This document shows positions 1 to 9,100 of a stretch of DNA of 42,488 nucleotides, piece after piece. Source of the stretch: Crocinitomicaceae bacterium. Its GTDB lineage: Bacteria > Bacteroidota > Bacteroidia > Flavobacteriales_D > Crocinitomicaceae. The notes below the pieces were generated by a model. That model saw nothing but the letters and a program-made list of their open reading frames with translations. It was not told where the DNA came from and made no database searches. The translations under genes were made by a program, and so were the position numbers. Each line of letters begins with the position of its first letter. Position 1 is the stretch's first letter. The DNA is taken from the NCBI GenBank assembly GCA_022448165.1, contig JAKVAS010000012.1, forward strand, positions 1 to 42,488, given 5' to 3'.

Positions 1-1
1 A

Positions 2-916
2 AAATTTTCCGAGATTCAAAAAAATGGAGCCCGTCGAGTCATTATTGACTGTCGGAAGCCAGAACTCTATGCAAATGGTCATATTGAAGGTTCTTTTAAT
101 GTAGACCGACCTGACATTGCTGATTCGAATATAGCTTATGGAGGAATGATGATTTCACGAGTAGAAATCGCCAAAATGCTAAGCTCATTTGGAGCACTCT
201 CAAGCGATCATATTTACTTATATGACGATAAGGGAGGCTGTGATGCAACCAGGCTCTGGTGGATCCTTTATACTTATGGCCATAGAAATACAACCGTATT
301 AGATGGTGGTTTTACCAAATGGAAACAACTCGGATATCCTGTATCTAAAAAGGCGACAAAAACATCTCCATCAGACTTTCAGTTCTCACATACTCAAGAC
401 AATCATTTAAAAGCAACAATGAATGATGTCAAAACAGCCATAAAAGATCCCAATACAGTTTTGTTGGATACGCGTACATGGGAAGAATATTTAGGTACAA
501 TGCTCAAAGACGGTGCCTATCGTAAAGGAAGGATACCAACTAGTGTATACGCCAATTGGAGTTATCATCTCACTCCTGAAGGGAACAAAACACTAAAATC
601 GACGGAAGAACTTAAAACATTTTTCAAAGAAAAAGGAGTTACAAAAGATAAAAAAGTTATCGCCTACTGCCAATCCGGCGTGCGCTCTTCACACACGACT
701 TTTATACTTACGCAATTACTAGGGTTCGATAACGTTAAGAACTATGACGGTTCATGGATTGAGTGGAGCTATCATTCTAAACTCCCCATTGAATTAGGGG
801 AGCTAGACTTCAATAAAAAAAAGAAACCCACAAAAAACAACTGGCCTATCTGGAGCGCGCTAGTAATCGGCTTATTCGCTATACTAATTTCATTTAAAAA
901 AGTGAAATTTAACTAG
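2..916 (+). CDS. Rhodanese-type sulfurtransferase with C-terminal membrane anchor, 5' partial
   Basis: The reading frame is open from the window edge, so the true start lies upstream. Two rhodanese modules are visible. The first (CRKPELYANGHIEGSFNV, near the edge) has the fold signature. The second carries the active-site loop CQSGVRSS, whose cysteine would hold the persulfide. Tandem rhodaneses of this kind are thiosulfate or 3-mercaptopyruvate sulfurtransferases. The last ~25 residues (WPIWSALVIGLFAILISF, then basic residues) look like a transmembrane helix, so the enzyme is probably membrane-tethered. It converges on the cysteine operon across an 88-nt gap, which fits a role in sulfur metabolism, but no partner can be named from sequence. 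An internal ATG at 146 is not the start, because the first rhodanese module lies upstream of it. Confidence 0.88.
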   Translation, partial: KFSEIQKNGARRVIIDCRKPELYANGHIEGSFNVDRPDIADSNIAYGGMMISRVEIAKMLSSFGALSSDHIYLYDDKGGCDATRLWWILYTYGHRNTTVLDGGFTKWKQLGYPVSKKATKTSPSDFQFSHTQDNHLKATMNDVKTAIKDPNTVLLDTRTWEEYLGTMLKDGAYRKGRIPTSVYANWSYHLTPEGNKTLKSTEELKTFFKEKGVTKDKKVIAYCQSGVRSSHTTFILTQLLGFDNVKNYDGSWIEWSYHSKLPIELGELDFNKKKKPTKNNWPIWSALVIGLFAILISFKKVKFN

Positions 917-1004
917 TCCACGTCTAATTTAAGGCTTCTTTTTTCTATAAAAAAGTTCTATATATTACTTCAAAAGGATCGATGTTCAACTCAACATTGC
1001 TAAT

Positions 1005-2651
1005 TTAATTCTCCCGAAAAAGAGAAGAGGACAAATAACGATCACCTCGATCGGGAACAATTGCCACAATGACTCCTTTTTCAATTTCACTGGCTAATCG
1101 TAAGGCGCTAGCAACAGCCCCTCCGCTGCTCACACCTCCAAACACTCCTTCTTTCCTAGCTAATTCCCTAGCCATATTAACTGCACTCTCCTCACTCACT
1201 TCGAGTATTCTATCTATTTTAGAACTATCAAATATTTTAGGTAAATACTCTTTTGGCCATTTTCTTATCCCTGGGATTTTTGCCCCATCTTCTGGCTGTA
1301 CACCAACGATAACAAGGTTGTGATTTTTCTCTTTCAAAAAGTTCGAAACTCCCATTATTGTTCCAGTAGTTCCCATTGCTGAGACGAAATGGGTAATCTT
1401 CTTATTCGTTTCTTCCCAAATTTCAGGACCTGTTGTTTTGTAATGGGCCTTCCAATTATCTACATTTTGAAATTGATTTAGCATAAAATAACCATATTCT
1501 ATTGAAAGTTTCTCCGCATAATCTCTCGATCCTTCAATACCTTTTTCTGGATCCGTTAATATTATTTCCGCTCCATACGCCCTCATTGTTTGAGCTCTTT
1601 CTACAGTTGAATTCTCAGGCATTACTAAAATCACTTTCACTCCCAACAAAGGAGCGATAAAAGCCAAAGCAATTCCCGTATTTCCACTTGTTGCTTCAAT
1701 AATAGTGTCGCCTTTCCGAATATCTCCACGAATCAACGCTTCATTAATCATATTGAAAGCGGCTCTATCTTTAACACTTCCACCAGGGTTGTTTCCCTCC
1801 AATTTCAAGAATAGTTTGACCTTCTTATTGTTTACCAAATTACTCACTTCTATCAGTGGAGTATTTCCAATTTGATCTGTGATACGTCTACCTATTCTTT
1901 TTGGTTGTTTTACGATATTCTCAGTCTGATAAGTTACCATAGAACTTTTTGGAACAGATTCTTTTATCCAAACATTTGCTCCGATTGTACTATTCTCTCC
2001 AATCACAATATCTCCTCCTAAAATTGTCGCATTCGCATAAATTGTAACATTACTTTCAACTGTCGGATGCCTTTTTATCGACGCCATTTTTTTTGAAATT
2101 TGTAATCCTCCTAACGTTACTCCTTGGTAGATTTTAACATGATCGTGTATCACTGCAGTCTCTCCAATTACAATACCAGTAGCATGATCAATAAAAAAAG
2201 ATGTTCCAATTTCAGCTCCTGGATGAATATCAGCTCCTGTAATACCATGTGCATATTCACTCATCATACGAGGTATAATTGGAACATGTAATTTCCGTAA
2301 TTCTCTTGCCAATCGGTAAATTGCAATCGCATAAAACCCCGGATAAGCTAAATAAATCTCCGATAAACTCTTTGCGGCTGGATCATTCCCTTCAAACGCT
2401 AACGCATCTAAATCCAATGTTTTACGGACCTTCTTTAAGGTTTTAACATAATCCTCCCAAATATGACCATGATCAATCGATAAATCATCAGCAATTGCGT
2501 TGAACAATAGATGCATCTTACTCAACTCCAATTGTTGTTGATCAACATTGTCAAACAGGAGATAAAACATTCCTTTCGTAAAAGGGATTATGTCTTCTTT
2601 TAATCGAGCACCGCGTCTTGGTAGCACTTCTTTTTTTTGCAAAATTTCCAT
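1005..2651 (-). CDS. Fused serine O-acetyltransferase / O-acetylserine sulfhydrylase (CysE-CysM)
   Basis: This is one 548-residue chain with two complete enzymes. Residues ~1-250 are a serine acetyltransferase: a helical N-terminal part, then left-handed beta-helix hexapeptides with IDHATGIVIGE (catalytic D155/H156), GVTLGGL and KRHP (H195). Residues ~256-548 are a PLP-dependent O-acetylserine sulfhydrylase with GGSVKDR (Schiff-base K294), TSGNTG (321-326), the phosphate loop GTTGT (427-431) and GVSSGGA. Together they convert serine and acetyl-CoA to O-acetylserine and then, with sulfide, to cysteine. It is the last gene of the siroheme/ferredoxin operon, 5 nt after the ferredoxin gene. In most bacteria the two enzymes are separate, and the C-terminal isoleucine of the acetyltransferase docks in the sulfhydrylase active site. 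Here that tail is replaced by the linker. No frameshift or internal stop is seen. Confidence 0.93.
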   Translation of the reverse strand: MEILQKKEVLPRRGARLKEDIIPFTKGMFYLLFDNVDQQQLELSKMHLLFNAIADDLSIDHGHIWEDYVKTLKKVRKTLDLDALAFEGNDPAAKSLSEIYLAYPGFYAIAIYRLARELRKLHVPIIPRMMSEYAHGITGADIHPGAEIGTSFFIDHATGIVIGETAVIHDHVKIYQGVTLGGLQISKKMASIKRHPTVESNVTIYANATILGGDIVIGENSTIGANVWIKESVPKSSMVTYQTENIVKQPKRIGRRITDQIGNTPLIEVSNLVNNKKVKLFLKLEGNNPGGSVKDRAAFNMINEALIRGDIRKGDTIIEATSGNTGIALAFIAPLLGVKVILVMPENSTVERAQTMRAYGAEIILTDPEKGIEGSRDYAEKLSIEYGYFMLNQFQNVDNWKAHYKTTGPEIWEETNKKITHFVSAMGTTGTIMGVSNFLKEKNHNLVIVGVQPEDGAKIPGIRKWPKEYLPKIFDSSKIDRILEVSEESAVNMARELARKEGVFGGVSSGGAVASALRLASEIEKGVIVAIVPDRGDRYLSSSLFREN

Positions 2652-2656
2652 TATTA

Positions 2657-2980
2657 TTATTCGGATTCAGGAGCTAATTCCAGCTCCAAACCATCCATTT
2701 TATCAGTTAAATTTAGTTGACAACCCAGCCTACTATTACTTTCTACGTAAAAGGCTTGGTCTAGCATTTCTTCTTCCGCGTCTTGCATTTCGGGTAAATC
2801 ATGTTCAGAAAGAACATAACATTGACACGAAGCACACATAGCCATTCCACCACAAGTTCCCTCAACAGGAAGTTCATATGCTTTACACAACTCCATTACA
2901 TTCATATTCATGTCGGTTGGAGCCACTAAATTGTGCAACTTCCCATCTCTGTCTTTAACTTTTACAATAATGTCTGACAT
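2657..2980 (-). CDS. Adrenodoxin-type [2Fe-2S] ferredoxin
   Basis: The protein has 107 residues. Cysteines C43, C49, C52 and C87 give the CX5CX2C...C pattern of vertebrate/bacterial-type (adrenodoxin-like) ferredoxins, inside GTCGGMAMCASC and SRLGCQL. It is acidic, as expected for an electron carrier. It lies between the TrxB-like ferredoxin reductase (17 nt upstream) and the cysteine synthase fusion, so it most likely carries electrons from NADPH to the siroheme sulfite reductase. That reductase is not in this window, so the final acceptor is inferred from operon context. An alternative is a general Fe-S or P450 electron donor, but no such partner is near. Confidence 0.92.
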   Translation of the reverse strand: MSDIIVKVKDRDGKLHNLVAPTDMNMNVMELCKAYELPVEGTCGGMAMCASCQCYVLSEHDLPEMQDAEEEMLDQAFYVESNSRLGCQLNLTDKMDGLELELAPESE

Positions 2981-2997
2981 TCTTAATGCTTCTTAAC

Positions 2998-4050
2998 TTA
3001 GATACTTACCACAGCAGCTTTTTTAGCTTCTTTCTTCGTTCCATCAAAACCTTCGACCCCACCAACGGTTGTATATTTCATTACGTAACGTTTATTCGGA
3101 TTAATTTTATTGAATGCATATTGCACTGCAATCGTTGCTTCATGAAAACCACATAAAATCAGCTTTAATTTTCCTGGATAGGTATTCACATCTCCAATGG
3201 CATATATTCCAGGAATATTTGTACTATAATCCAATGCATTATTCACTACAATCGCATTCTTTTCGATCTCTAATCCCCAATTAGCAATCGGTCCTAATTT
3301 TGGTAAAAGCCCAAATAATGGAATTAAGTGATCTGTCTCTTTTATTATATCACCTTTCTCCTTATGCTTGATTAAAACCGAACTAAGCTTATCCTCGCCA
3401 TGTACTTCTTTCACTTCAGCATCTGTAATTAAGTTTATCTTTCCTAAAAGAGAAAGTTCACGAACTTTTTCCACTGAATCCAAAGCACCTCGAAATTCAT
3501 TTCTTCTATGAACGAGTGTTACCTCACTCGCAACGTTAGAAAGAAAAATGGACCAATCCAAAGCGGAATCACCTCCTCCAGAAATTACAACCTTTTTATC
3601 TCTATATATCTCCGGATCTTTAATAATATATTCTACCCCCTTACCTTCATAATCAGGAAGATTTGGAATTGGCGGCTTTCTAGGCTCAAATGACCCTAAA
3701 CCTCCTGCAATCATAACAACAGGTGCATTATGAATAGTTCCTTGATTCGTCGTTACATTAAAACTACCATCCTCCTGCTTCTCAATCGTATCAGCTCTTT
3801 CACCCAATGTATAACCTGGTAAAAATGGCTCGATTTGTTTTTCTAGATTAGTAATTAAGTCTCCTGCGAGTACTTCTGGGTATGCTGGAATGTCGTAAAT
3901 CGGTTTCTTTGGATAAATCTCTGCACATTGTCCGCCTGGCTGGGGAAGAGCATCAATAAGATGACATTTTAACTTCAATAACCCTGCTTCGAAGACAGTA
4001 AATAAACCTACTGGTCCTGCTCCAATTATTAAGATATCTGTTTTAATCAT
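2998..4050 (-). CDS. TrxB-like ferredoxin--NADP(+) reductase
   Basis: This 350-residue flavoprotein has the thioredoxin-reductase fold: an N-terminal FAD Rossmann motif (ILIIGAGPVGLF), a central NADPH motif (VVISGGGDSALDW) followed by HRR, and a C-terminal FAD motif (GIYAIGDV). The CxxC redox pair of true thioredoxin reductases is absent; the equivalent place reads GGGDSALDW. This matches the YumC/FNR2 class of ferredoxin-NADP reductases. The next gene encodes a [2Fe-2S] ferredoxin, its likely partner. Its place after two siroheme genes suggests it feeds NADPH electrons into sulfite reduction. It starts 6 nt after the stop of the precorrin-2 dehydrogenase gene. Confidence 0.93.
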   Translation of the reverse strand: MIKTDILIIGAGPVGLFTVFEAGLLKLKCHLIDALPQPGGQCAEIYPKKPIYDIPAYPEVLAGDLITNLEKQIEPFLPGYTLGERADTIEKQEDGSFNVTTNQGTIHNAPVVMIAGGLGSFEPRKPPIPNLPDYEGKGVEYIIKDPEIYRDKKVVISGGGDSALDWSIFLSNVASEVTLVHRRNEFRGALDSVEKVRELSLLGKINLITDAEVKEVHGEDKLSSVLIKHKEKGDIIKETDHLIPLFGLLPKLGPIANWGLEIEKNAIVVNNALDYSTNIPGIYAIGDVNTYPGKLKLILCGFHEATIAVQYAFNKINPNKRYVMKYTTVGGVEGFDGTKKEAKKAAVVSI

Positions 4051-4056
4051 TTTGCT

Positions 4057-4632
4057 TTATTTTGATATTATACTTTTTGTTAATTCATTTAATCGTGTGA
4101 CTTTATTCGAAAAGTCTCCCCCTATTTCACTCCTGTATTTATTTAAATTCTCCACTAAGTCACTGATATCCTTCGGAATAACTTCTTCAAAAAATTGACG
4201 TAACCTCTTTGCTGTTGTAGGAGATTTACCATTTGTAGAAATGGCGACTTTGACATGTCCTTTTGTGACAATTCCCCCTAAATAAAAGTCACAATAATCT
4301 GGAGTGTCAGCAACATTGATAAGTATATTGGCAGATTTGCAATCATTATACACCTGAACATTAACTCTCTTGTTATTCGTTGCAGCAATGACCATATTCT
4401 GATTAACTAACACAGAGATATTGTACTCCTCTTTTATCAACTCAACCTTATAAAGGCTACTCAACAAAAGAACATCATCAGAAAAATCAGGCGCAATCAA
4501 TTTTACTCTTGCATTTGGGCTTGACTTAAGCATAAAGGCCAATTTTTCATAAGCGACTGCTCCCCCTCCAACAATCAAAATATTCAATTGAGAAGCTTTC
4601 AAAAATATTGGGTATAATTCATTCCTTATCAT
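4057..4632 (-). CDS. Precorrin-2 dehydrogenase / sirohydrochlorin ferrochelatase-like (CysG N-domain, Met8/SirC type)
   Basis: The protein has 191 residues from the chosen start (MIRNELYPIFLKA), which matches the usual beginning of this family. A longer reading to 4674 would overlap the upstream gene and add an unrelated leader. An NAD-binding Rossmann motif (NILIVGGGAVAYEK), AATNN, and the family signature VADTPDYCDFYLGGIV...ISTNGKSPTTAKRLR are visible. It oxidises precorrin-2 to sirohydrochlorin and, in some members, inserts iron to give siroheme. It stands alone rather than fused to SUMT as in enteric CysG. It begins 4 nt after the SUMT stop, so the two are very probably co-translated. Whether it chelates iron itself cannot be decided from sequence. 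Confidence 0.88.
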   Translation of the reverse strand: MIRNELYPIFLKASQLNILIVGGGAVAYEKLAFMLKSSPNARVKLIAPDFSDDVLLLSSLYKVELIKEEYNISVLVNQNMVIAATNNKRVNVQVYNDCKSANILINVADTPDYCDFYLGGIVTKGHVKVAISTNGKSPTTAKRLRQFFEEVIPKDISDLVENLNKYRSEIGGDFSNKVTRLNELTKSIISK

Positions 4633-4636
4633 GACA

Positions 4637-5422
4637 TTAATTATTTGAGTATTGCGCCGATTCCAACGAGACAAAATTCTCTTGAATGGTTCGTAATCGG
4701 GAACTCTCCTTAACTACATCACCAATCACAATAATTGCTGGTGAAGCAAGCTTTTTGGCTTCAACAATTCCCACAATCGAATCAATCGTTCCTATTCCAA
4801 ACTTTTCATTTATAGTTGTGCCATTTTGAATAATGGCAACTGGTCGTCCACCTTTATTTTGTTGCTTAAAAAGTGTAACAATTTGCGTTAGTTTACTCAT
4901 CCCCATAAGAATCACCACAGTTGCTGTTGACTGTGCTGCGAGATACACATCTTTGCTCAACTTTTGATTTGATGTTGTTCCAGTAACTACCCAAAAGCTT
5001 TCGGAAACTCCTCTTTTAGTAAGAGGAACTCCTAAGTTCCCTGGTACGGATATCGAAGAGGTAATTCCTGGTACAACCTCAATGTCAAGTCCAAATTTTT
5101 CTGCGTAATCAATTTCTTCTGAACCACGTCCAAAAATAAATGGATCACCTCCTTTCAACCGCACTATATTTCCATAATTAAACGCTGAATCAATTATCAT
5201 TTGATTTATTTCATCCTGAGAATATCGATGATGCCCCCTTCTTTTTCCTACAAAAACATGAATTGCTTGTGGCGCATACTTCAAAATATCTGTATTCACC
5301 AATGCATCATATAACACAACATTGGCAACTTTAAGTGCCTTTATTCCTTTAACCGTAATTAAATCTGGGTCTCCCGGACCGGCTCCAATTAATGTTAATT
5401 TTGGTTGTAATCTTCGTTTCAT
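4637..5422 (-). CDS. cobA: Uroporphyrinogen-III C-methyltransferase (SUMT)
   Basis: The protein has 261 residues. It shows the tetrapyrrole methylase signatures LTLIGAGPGDPDLITVKG at the N-terminus, VVLYDALV, VRLKGGDPFIFGRGSEE and PGITSS, then VVILMGM and VAIIQNGT further on. It uses SAM to methylate uroporphyrinogen III twice to precorrin-2. It is the first gene of the five-gene operon, and with the next gene it makes siroheme. Because a cobalamin riboswitch lies in the same window, a cobalamin role was considered. The sulfur neighbours (ferredoxin, reductase, cysteine synthase) and the absence of other cob genes favour siroheme for sulfite reductase. Confidence 0.94.
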   Translation of the reverse strand: MKRRLQPKLTLIGAGPGDPDLITVKGIKALKVANVVLYDALVNTDILKYAPQAIHVFVGKRRGHHRYSQDEINQMIIDSAFNYGNIVRLKGGDPFIFGRGSEEIDYAEKFGLDIEVVPGITSSISVPGNLGVPLTKRGVSESFWVVTGTTSNQKLSKDVYLAAQSTATVVILMGMSKLTQIVTLFKQQNKGGRPVAIIQNGTTINEKFGIGTIDSIVGIVEAKKLASPAIIVIGDVVKESSRLRTIQENFVSLESAQYSNN

Positions 5423-5563
5423 TGTTTCTTTCCTTTAACTCCTTTTCATTAGGAGCACCATGTCTCCCCTTAGACCCTATTACGATATTGATAATCACGT
5501 AAACTTGAACCCTATAACTTATTTTGTGTTTTATAGGCTAGAATTTATCATCATAATTCTAGT
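5423..5563 (-). promoter_or_regulatory. Structured leader upstream of the siroheme/cysteine operon
   Basis: Two perfect inverted repeats lie between the upstream terminator and the operon: CTAGAATT...AATTCTAG (5539-5546/5556-5563) and CCTATAA...TTATAGG (5511-5517/5531-5537). Closer to the start codon, on the minus strand, are GTCTaaggggAGAC (5460s) and CTCC...GGAG (5440-5456) just before the SUMT start. I see no match to a SAM, SAM-II or other named riboswitch, and no clear TTTG-N19-TAnnTTTG promoter. They could be operators, 5'-UTR hairpins or a cis-regulatory RNA. The pairing is visible; the function is inferred. Confidence 0.4.
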
Positions 5564-5566
5564 ATT

Positions 5567-5604
5567 AAAAAAGCCCTTATGATTCATTTTACATAAGGGC
5601 TTTT
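5567..5604 (-). terminator. Bidirectional-looking intrinsic terminator after the DUF2061 gene
   Basis: There is a perfect 11-bp stem (AAGCCCTTATG / CATAAGGGCTT) with a 10-nt loop, preceded by an A-run and followed by a T-run, so it could act on either strand. On the minus strand it lies ~140 nt after the DUF2061 stop and separates that gene from the siroheme operon. Confidence 0.8.
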
Positions 5605-5746
5605 CTGATTAATTATCTACTAATTATTCTAGTCTACGACTTGCCCTTTTATAACACATGCAACAGTGAAAAATTAGTAACATCATATTTGAATTTTTGT
5701 TTTTCATTTCGTTATTGATCTATACAATCTTAAGCGCTAATTTATT

Positions 5747-6007
5747 TTAGTTTTTTCCCCATTTAATTTTGCTCCAAACCCTTTCATGAAAGAAATACAG
5801 CACCATTTTTGTTATCAACTCTATAGATCCAATGGAAAAAGCTAATGTTAATTCTCTAGTTATAATCCATGATATAAATACTGTATCTAATGTCCCCACT
5901 GTCCGCCAACTAAGCGATTTCACGATACTTCGAAGCGGTCTATCAGAAGATATATCTTCTGAATAAACTTGTTTACTTTCTATAGATTGACTTAATAACA
6001 TTTTCAA
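5747..6007 (-). CDS. DUF2061 small membrane protein
   Basis: The protein has 86 residues. The DUF2061 pattern is clear: SIVKSLSWRTVGTLDT, then two hydrophobic helices (TVFISWIITRELTLAFSIGS and ELITKMVLYFFHERVWSKI). Members of this family often sit in or beside sulfate-activation (cysDNC) clusters in Bacteroidota and proteobacteria, and their biochemical role is unknown. Here it precedes the siroheme/cysteine operon but has its own promoter and a terminator between, so it is a neighbour rather than an operon member. A second in-frame ATG two codons in could also be the start. Confidence 0.82.
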   Translation of the reverse strand: MKMLLSQSIESKQVYSEDISSDRPLRSIVKSLSWRTVGTLDTVFISWIITRELTLAFSIGSIELITKMVLYFFHERVWSKIKWGKN

Positions 6008-6041
6008 TTAAATTAATACCCTATCGGGTTACTAGGCTTTG

Positions 6042-6072
6042 CAAATGTACGGTAGATATTTACATTTCCAAA
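6042..6072 (-). promoter_or_regulatory. Consensus Bacteroidota promoter for the DUF2061 gene
   Basis: On the minus strand TTTG is followed after exactly 19 nt by TACATTTG, a perfect fit to TTTG-N19-TAnnTTTG. The start codon lies ~35 nt downstream. A short ACCC-gata-GGGT hairpin sits in the 5' UTR. Confidence 0.8.
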
Positions 6073-6166
6073 CATTTTTAATAAAAAATAAATCTACTGT
6101 GTAAAACAGAACGAATAAAGAGCTTATACACTGCTTACCAACACCTTAAATTATATGGGATAAAAA

Positions 6167-9100
6167 CTATTCTTTAAGAACACGAACAGCTCCCCATCCA
6201 TTCTCAGTCAATACATGCAACAAATAAACACCCGCCTCATTTGGCAAATCAATCTTCATCGAATCAACACCTTTGAAGTTAATTTCCTTCAATATTTTCC
6301 CCTGTACGGAATAGAGCTCAACAAAGACAAAACCTTGAATACTTCCAAATTGAATCGTTACATCGTTTAAGGTTGGGTTTGGATAGCAAGAAATTTTCTC
6401 CAAATTACCCTGAGGAATAGATGCTGTAGTAAATAGCATACAATCAGAAGTATCAACACAGCCATTTTCAGTGACTTGAACCGCGTATTCACCATTAATT
6501 AAAGGCAAATAAATCTGCTCAGTTTCCCCAATAATTTGAACATTATCATTCAAGCAATCCAACCATTGGTATTGTGCTCCAACAGCTGATGCCATAATCT
6601 GTAATCCAGACTGAGAAATTCCGGAGTCAACATCAATAATATCAACTTCCACAGTGTCTGAATAGAGAGTACAACTATTGGTCACTGTGAAAGCAACAAA
6701 TATCGAATCTCCATCTTGGGCATTCGCAAAATAATGCATCCCATTGTTCCCCATATAATCAACGGTTCCATTGATGTAGTATGCAACTGATAGTCCATTG
6801 TTATTCACTTCAACAATTACCGAATCATCCTTACAAATTGAAATTGGCATCAATGATGGTTGATCTTCCCAAACATAGATATGATCAACCATAGTCAAGG
6901 TATCTTCACCAACTGTGTTAGAAGCAACAAGTTGCACGGTATAATAACCAGGGTTGCTAAAACTTATTTGTGGATCTATTGAGCTAGCACTTGTTCCTCC
7001 TTCATAAGTAACTGTGTTTGGTTGAAAGCTCCAATGGTAACTGTCCCCATACAATGAATAATTTGATAGCGTCACTATATCATTGTTGCACAATTGTGTT
7101 TGATTAGCTATATAATCTGCTATTGGCCCCGTAGAAATATTAATGTCATCCAGTGCCAAATCAGAAAGCCATCCATTACCACCATTAGATCCACGTATAA
7201 TCACTATAAGCTGTCTATCAGCAAACTGAGATAAATCCACAACCTTTTGATACCATTGATTTCCCTGTTCACCAATAATAGGTGTCATGATATCCTCAAA
7301 ATACTCCCCATCAGCAAGTGCGTCTACGTGCAACTCCCCAATAGAACTTCCCCACGCATGATACCAAAAGGAAAGTGTTGCAGTATTAATGTTCGTAAGG
7401 TCTATACACGGAGAATACAAACTAGCCATACTGTTATTACAAGGACCAGAACCTTCAATATAAATGTATTTACCTGAACCCGAAGTATGATCAAAAGAAG
7501 GTCCAGTATTCCCTGAACCTGTTGCTCCGTTATGCGTTCTCCAATCAATATCATCACCAAATCCGTTTGGAATATTATACCACCCATTTTGTAAAGAGCA
7601 TGAAACCAACTCACAATCCCAAGCCGTACTGCAATTAGTGAAACTATCAAAATCTTCCGTAATGTTCGGACCAACACTCGCACTTAAATAAACCGTGATA
7701 GTATCTACAATCGTATCATTCAGCGAAACTCCATCCCCTGCAAATTGAGTCCAAGCTTCAATAACGTTCGCCCCTAAACTTAAATTCGAGGTAACCAAAA
7801 AAGTAAAATCATATTCTCCTCCACTGGGAATTGTGGCAAAAACAGTATCTAAATTTATCCCCCCATTATTTAATCTATAAGCTATAGGCACTACATTGAC
7901 AGCATTGACTCCCCAGTTTCTCACTTTAATTACTACATCAACATCAAAAGCCATGCAACTCGGTATATGATTAGCTCCAGGACTTATGACTTCCAAAGCA
8001 CCTAAATCGTCCATATTACAATTTAAATTGACTGGTTCCCTTTCAATTGCGATAACACGTCTACCCTCAACGCCATTCTGAATCAATGCAATAGAAATAT
8101 ACTCAGACTCCACTAATGACAGGCCGTGTAATACAATCGAATTATCCGTTGTATAAGCGACAGAGTCCATATAGTCACCAATAATGCGATAAATAACATA
8201 CCCATCAGCATTCTGAAATTCATCCCAAATAAAAAGAGAAGAATCAGCACAAGACCATACCAACTGAAGATTTTCGGGTAGTCCTGAGATATTGAAACAC
8301 GTATCGCTAATCCCCGAAGTTGTACTTCTTTCTACTCGAATTTTTGCTTGATTTGTAACATCTTGTGGGACCGTCCAATCATAAAATCGACTATCTGGGT
8401 TCAGCCCTGTTACAATAGAGCTCCAAGATACCCCATCATCATTAGAAAAAGAGATGTTAAACATAAGGTTACTATCACAAGCATCCCACCTCAAACGTTC
8501 CGTTTCGCCGGAAACAAATCTTTCATCTCCATGCGGATGTGTTACAACAATTTCATCAGTAACAAACTCATACGTCATAAAATACTGTTGTGGGCCTTGT
8601 GGAATTAAAGTTCCATCCACTCTAAGTTGATAGGTCCCTGCAATTGGATTATCAATGGTCACTTGTTCATGATTATTCAGTGTATCTGTAGCACGCACCG
8701 CTGGCATATCCAGCAAAATCGGGTCAAATGTTGGGTTCAACACCCAAGGTTGATAGATTGTCCCCGTAGGGTCTTCCAGTTCAATGTCTATATCATTCAC
8801 TAATGATCGTGATGAAATTCCAGCAGTAGCCTCCCAATCTACCCAATACACCATCACCTTAAGCTTCTTTGTATTCACAGGAACTGTAATCGCATGTTGA
8901 ATAGTTCCTCCATGACTTATATTATTCTCGGTAAATTGTCCCGCACTAATAACTTCGTATGCGCGTCTCGCATTTACATGTCCAAAACCCGTTCGGAAAT
9001 CTGGACCTGGATTTTCCATATCATCCGCCGTATTCATAATAATCGCCTTTAAAACACCAGCTAAAGGAGGAATAGAATAATGATAACGAAATGCATGATT

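Noticed and set aside
5440-5530. Possible SAM riboswitch before the siroheme operon
   Set aside because: The region has hairpins, but the conserved SAM-I or SAM-II core sequences are not present.
7402-7683. 93-residue minus-strand ORF inside the subtilase gene
   Set aside because: It lies in another frame of the MAM-domain coding region, which is clearly protein-coding in the main frame.
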